From Halorubrum ezzemoulense DSM 17463 (GTDB lineage: Archaea; Halobacteriota; Halobacteria; Halobacteriales; Haloferacaceae), in contig NZ_NEDJ01000034.1 of the NCBI RefSeq assembly GCF_002114285.1, positions 1-34,937 of the forward strand: a DNA stretch of 34,937 bases, written 5' to 3'. Within the stretch, counting starts at the first letter, position 1, and every line of letters starts with the position of its first letter. Positions 32,425 to 34,937 of this stretch are shown in pieces. A program made the position numbers and the translations under genes. The notes under the pieces are model-generated. The model saw only the letters and a list, made by a program, of their open reading frames with translations. It was not told the DNA's origin and did no database searches.

Positions 32425-34866
32425 TCAGTCGGGGTCGAACACCGCACGCGCGGAGTTGGTCCCGACGAGGATGCTGCTCGACGCCATCGCGAGCGCGGCC
32501 AGCAGCGGGTTGAGGACGCCGGATAACGCCAACGGGATCGCGACCGCGTTGTAGACGAACGCCCAGCCGAGGTTCTGTTTCAGCCGTCGGTTCGTCCCGC
32601 GCGTGACGGCGAACAGTTCGGGGACCGCCGAGGGCCGGTCCTCCAGGAGGGCGGCGTCGGCCGCGTCCGCGGCGAGGTCGGTGCCGGAGGCGAGCGAGAC
32701 CCCGAGGTCGGCCGCGGCGAGCGCCGGCGCGTCGTTGCTCCCGTCGCCGACCATCGCGACCGAGCCGTCGGTGCCGAGCCGCCGGACCGTCTCGGCCTTC
32801 GCCTCCGGCGGCACCTCGGCGAACACCTCGTCGATCGCGGGGTGCTCCGCGAACCGCCTCGCGGCCGCGGGCGCGTCGCCGGTGAGCACCACCACCCGAC
32901 GGCCGTCCGCGTCGAGGTCGGCGACCACCGACTCCCACCCGTCGCGCACCTCGTCGCCGACCGTCAGGACGCCGCGGCCGCGACCCTCCCAGCCGACGTA
33001 GACCGGGACGTTCCCGCGGTCGCGGGCGGTCGCTCCCGCCTCGCGGAGCGCGTCCGGTATCGGCCAGCCGCGCTCGTCGAACAGGCCGGGGTGGCCGACG
33101 ACGACCTCGTCGCCGTCGACGCGCCCCGCGACCCCGCGGTCGAAGACGTCCACGTCCGTCGCTGACGGGCCGCTCGGGGCGGGCGCGTCGTCGGTCTCGC
33201 CGACGCCGTCGGCGGTCGAGTCCGCCGCGGTCGCCGCGCCGCCGTCGGTCGCCGGCCGCTCAACCGTTCGCCCCTCCGAGTCCCCCAGCACTCCGGAGAC
33301 GATCGCCTCGGCGACCGGGTGGACCGAGGCGCGCTCGACGGCGGCGGCGCGGTCTCGCACGCGGTCGACCGGCGTCCCCGCCGCGGCCGTCGCGTCGAGC
33401 AGCCGCATCTCGCCGTCGGTGAGCGTCCCGGTCTTGTCGAGGACGACGGTGTCGACGTCGCTCGCCGACTCGAAGACGGCGTCGGAGACGACGACGATGC
33501 CGCGGTTCGCGGCGTCGCGGATCCCGGCGGCGACCGCAAGCGGCGTCGCCAGGCCGAGCGCGCACGGACACGAGACGATGAGCACCGTCAGCCCGACGAG
33601 CGCGGCCTCGATCGGCGCCGACCCGAGCGCCAGCGTCGCGGCGGCGCCGACGGTCGCGACCGCGACGACGAGGGGGACGAACACCGTCGCCAAGCGGTCG
33701 ACGAGCCGCTGGACGCCGGACCGCGAGCTCTGGATCTCCCACAGCAGCCGCACGAGGGTGTCGAGGGTGTTCGCCGCGTCCTCGCCGACCTTGACGACGA
33801 CCGGCGAGTCGGTGACGACGGTCCCGCCCCGGACCGCGTCGCCCTCGCGTTTCGTGGCGGGGAGGGACTCGCCGGTGACGAGCGCCTCGTCGACAGCGGC
33901 CGTTCCCTCGGCGACGGTCCCGTCGAAGGGCACGCGCTCGCCGGGGCGCACGAGCAGCCGGTCGCCGGGGTCGACCGCGTCGGCGGCGACGGTCTCGCCC
34001 GCCTCGGTCCGCGCCGTCCGGTCCTCGGTCGTCGTCAGGTCGGCGAGCATGCCGGTCGCCCGCCGCTTGATGATCGACTCGTAGTGGTTGCCGGCGGTGA
34101 CGACCAGGATGACGGCGATGGTCACGTCGAAGTAGAGGTCGGTCCGGCCGACGAACAGCGCGAGCGTGCTGTAGACGTACGAGCTCGCGGCCGCGAGCGA
34201 CACCAACAGGTCCATGTTCGGCTGCCGGGCCCGGAGGCTCACGTACGCGCCCCGCAGGATCGGGTAGCCGGTGTAAAACAGGACGATGGAGGCGAACACC
34301 CAGATCTGCGCGAACAGGTACGTCCCGGAGACGCCGCCTAAGTCGAGTATCGGCTCGTACCCGAAGTAGGTCGGATACAGGAAGAGGACGTACCACAGCA
34401 TCGCCATCATGCCGAAGAACCCGCCGCCGATCAGGAATCGCACGACCGCGTCGTCGTCCTCCGCGTCCGGGTCCGCGCGGTCGCTCGCCGAGTAGCCCGC
34501 GACCGAGAGCCGCCCGGGAAGCTCCTCGGCGCTCACGGCGTCGGGGTCGTAGTCGACCCGGATCGTGTCCGTGGCGTAGCTCGCCTCGGCGGCCGCGACC
34601 CCCTCCTGCTCGCCGGCCGTCATCTCGAGGAACGACTCGCAGGTGGCGCAGTGCATCCCGTCGACGTGGAGGAACGTCGTCTCGCCGTCGAACTCGTCGC
34701 CCGGCGTCGCGTCCGGCCGCTGCTCGTCGAGGTCGTCGAGGTCCTCGACGTCGTCCAGCGACCGCGCGACGGTCAGACAGCCCCGGCAGCAGAACTCGCC
34801 GTCGACGTCGGGCGCGGTGTGCGGGTCGTCCCCAGTCGGGAGGTCACAGAGCGTACAGCCTGTCAT
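32425..34866 (-). CDS. copA: Copper-type P1B ATPase with N-terminal Cys-rich domain
   Basis: This 813-residue heavy-metal P-type ATPase begins with a Cys-rich segment (Cys4, Cys7, Cys26, Cys27, Cys30) like that of CcoI/FixI-type ATPases. An HMA domain follows with GMHCATC (Cys73, Cys76). The core has TGES (331-334), the ion-site CPC (433-435), the phosphorylated Asp477 in DKTGTLT, the HP motif (516-517) and GDGSND (707-712). An acidic Ala/Asp insert sits at about 540-572 in the nucleotide domain. CPC plus HMA indicates Cu(I). The N-terminal Cys-rich domain argues for a CcoI/FixI-like role supplying copper to oxidase rather than plain efflux, which fits the nearby ctaB. The ATG at 34866 lies inside the terminal palindrome, so its upstream region is not reliable. 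Confidence 0.9.
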   Translation of the reverse strand: MTGCTLCDLPTGDDPHTAPDVDGEFCCRGCLTVARSLDDVEDLDDLDEQRPDATPGDEFDGETTFLHVDGMHCATCESFLEMTAGEQEGVAAAEASYATDTIRVDYDPDAVSAEELPGRLSVAGYSASDRADPDAEDDDAVVRFLIGGGFFGMMAMLWYVLFLYPTYFGYEPILDLGGVSGTYLFAQIWVFASIVLFYTGYPILRGAYVSLRARQPNMDLLVSLAAASSYVYSTLALFVGRTDLYFDVTIAVILVVTAGNHYESIIKRRATGMLADLTTTEDRTARTEAGETVAADAVDPGDRLLVRPGERVPFDGTVAEGTAAVDEALVTGESLPATKREGDAVRGGTVVTDSPVVVKVGEDAANTLDTLVRLLWEIQSSRSGVQRLVDRLATVFVPLVVAVATVGAAATLALGSAPIEAALVGLTVLIVSCPCALGLATPLAVAAGIRDAANRGIVVVSDAVFESASDVDTVVLDKTGTLTDGEMRLLDATAAAGTPVDRVRDRAAAVERASVHPVAEAIVSGVLGDSEGRTVERPATDGGAATAADSTADGVGETDDAPAPSGPSATDVDVFDRGVAGRVDGDEVVVGHPGLFDERGWPIPDALREAGATARDRGNVPVYVGWEGRGRGVLTVGDEVRDGWESVVADLDADGRRVVVLTGDAPAAARRFAEHPAIDEVFAEVPPEAKAETVRRLGTDGSVAMVGDGSNDAPALAAADLGVSLASGTDLAADAADAALLEDRPSAVPELFAVTRGTNRRLKQNLGWAFVYNAVAIPLALSGVLNPLLAALAMASSSILVGTNSARAVFDPD

Positions 34867-34937
34867 TGGTGGTCCGTTCGCGGTCGGTGGGGCGGTCCGC
34901 GGACCGCCCCACCGACCGCGAACGGACCACCAATGAC
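34862..34937. repeat. Perfect 76-base palindrome at the window end, probable assembly artefact
   Basis: Bases 34862-34899 are the exact reverse complement of 34900-34937, with no loop. The palindrome runs exactly to the last base and contains the ATPase start codon in both arms. Such perfect loop-free palindromes are usually unstable in cells and are common fold-back products at contig ends. Confidence 0.85.

Noticed and set aside
32842-34341. Plus-strand frames opposite the P-type ATPase
   Set aside because: They have no recognisable domains, and the opposite strand encodes all P-type ATPase signatures without interruption.

Overview
The window reads as chromosomal DNA of a halophilic archaeon (class Halobacteria). 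It is very GC-rich, its soluble proteins are strongly acidic (Asp/Glu-rich), and the information-processing genes are archaeal: small primase subunit PriS, a GINS subunit, archaeal DnaG, GatD, a beta-CASP nuclease and a DHH/RecJ-like nuclease. Many start codons lie about 28 bases downstream of a TATA-like box, as expected for leaderless haloarchaeal transcripts. The GC-rich dispersed intergenic repeats suggest a Halorubrum-like genus; that is inference, not proof. Both ends look like contig ends. Bases 7-40 match the Nextera transposase adapter apart from three A-to-G changes, and the last 76 bases form a perfect palindrome.

Layout. 1-328: adapter remnant and dispersed repeats. 329-1567: an inositol-monophosphatase-family gene and a small acidic protein. 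1632-6912: an AT-richer island of exported proteins: a PGF-pre-PGF/CARDB-like surface protein, a frameshifted exported protein, a DUF1102-like exported protein, then a divergent operon of a membrane-anchored winged-helix regulator and another exported protein. 6919-10579: beta-CASP nuclease, GINS and priS on the minus strand. 10580-12167: two small genes, a structured non-coding stretch with tandem repeats, and a PadR regulator. 12299-17391: gatD, a GNAT protein, two membrane proteins and a prepilin/preflagellin peptidase. 17392-17751: dispersed repeats. 17752-21359: dnaG on the minus strand, then a DUF3311/sodium-solute symporter pair. 21402-24983: DUF1810, YqcI/YcgG, an isochorismatase-family hydrolase and a HEAT-repeat protein. 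25074-28826: a secreted LTD/phospholipase-D-like protein convergent with a S1/OB/DHH nuclease. 28943-31738: JAMM protease, archaeal FAD synthase, a CtaA-CtaB fusion and a SelW-like thioredoxin-fold protein. 31853-34866: a membrane protein and a copper-type P1B ATPase.

How the genes fit together. Four components of replication and repair (PriS, GINS, DnaG and the DHH nuclease) lie within about 20 kb. Haem O/A synthesis and a CcoI/FixI-like copper ATPase lie within 4 kb of each other, which fits terminal oxidase assembly. The most unusual stretch is 3382-6912. Three exported proteins there share one N-terminal layout: hydrophobic segment, G-T-[GA]-[AG]-F-T, an Arg six residues later, and an A-Y-L-like triplet at a fixed distance. 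They flank a membrane-bound wHTH regulator, and one of the three is interrupted by an apparent one-base deletion. This may be a secreted fibre or envelope-protein module; the function is inference.
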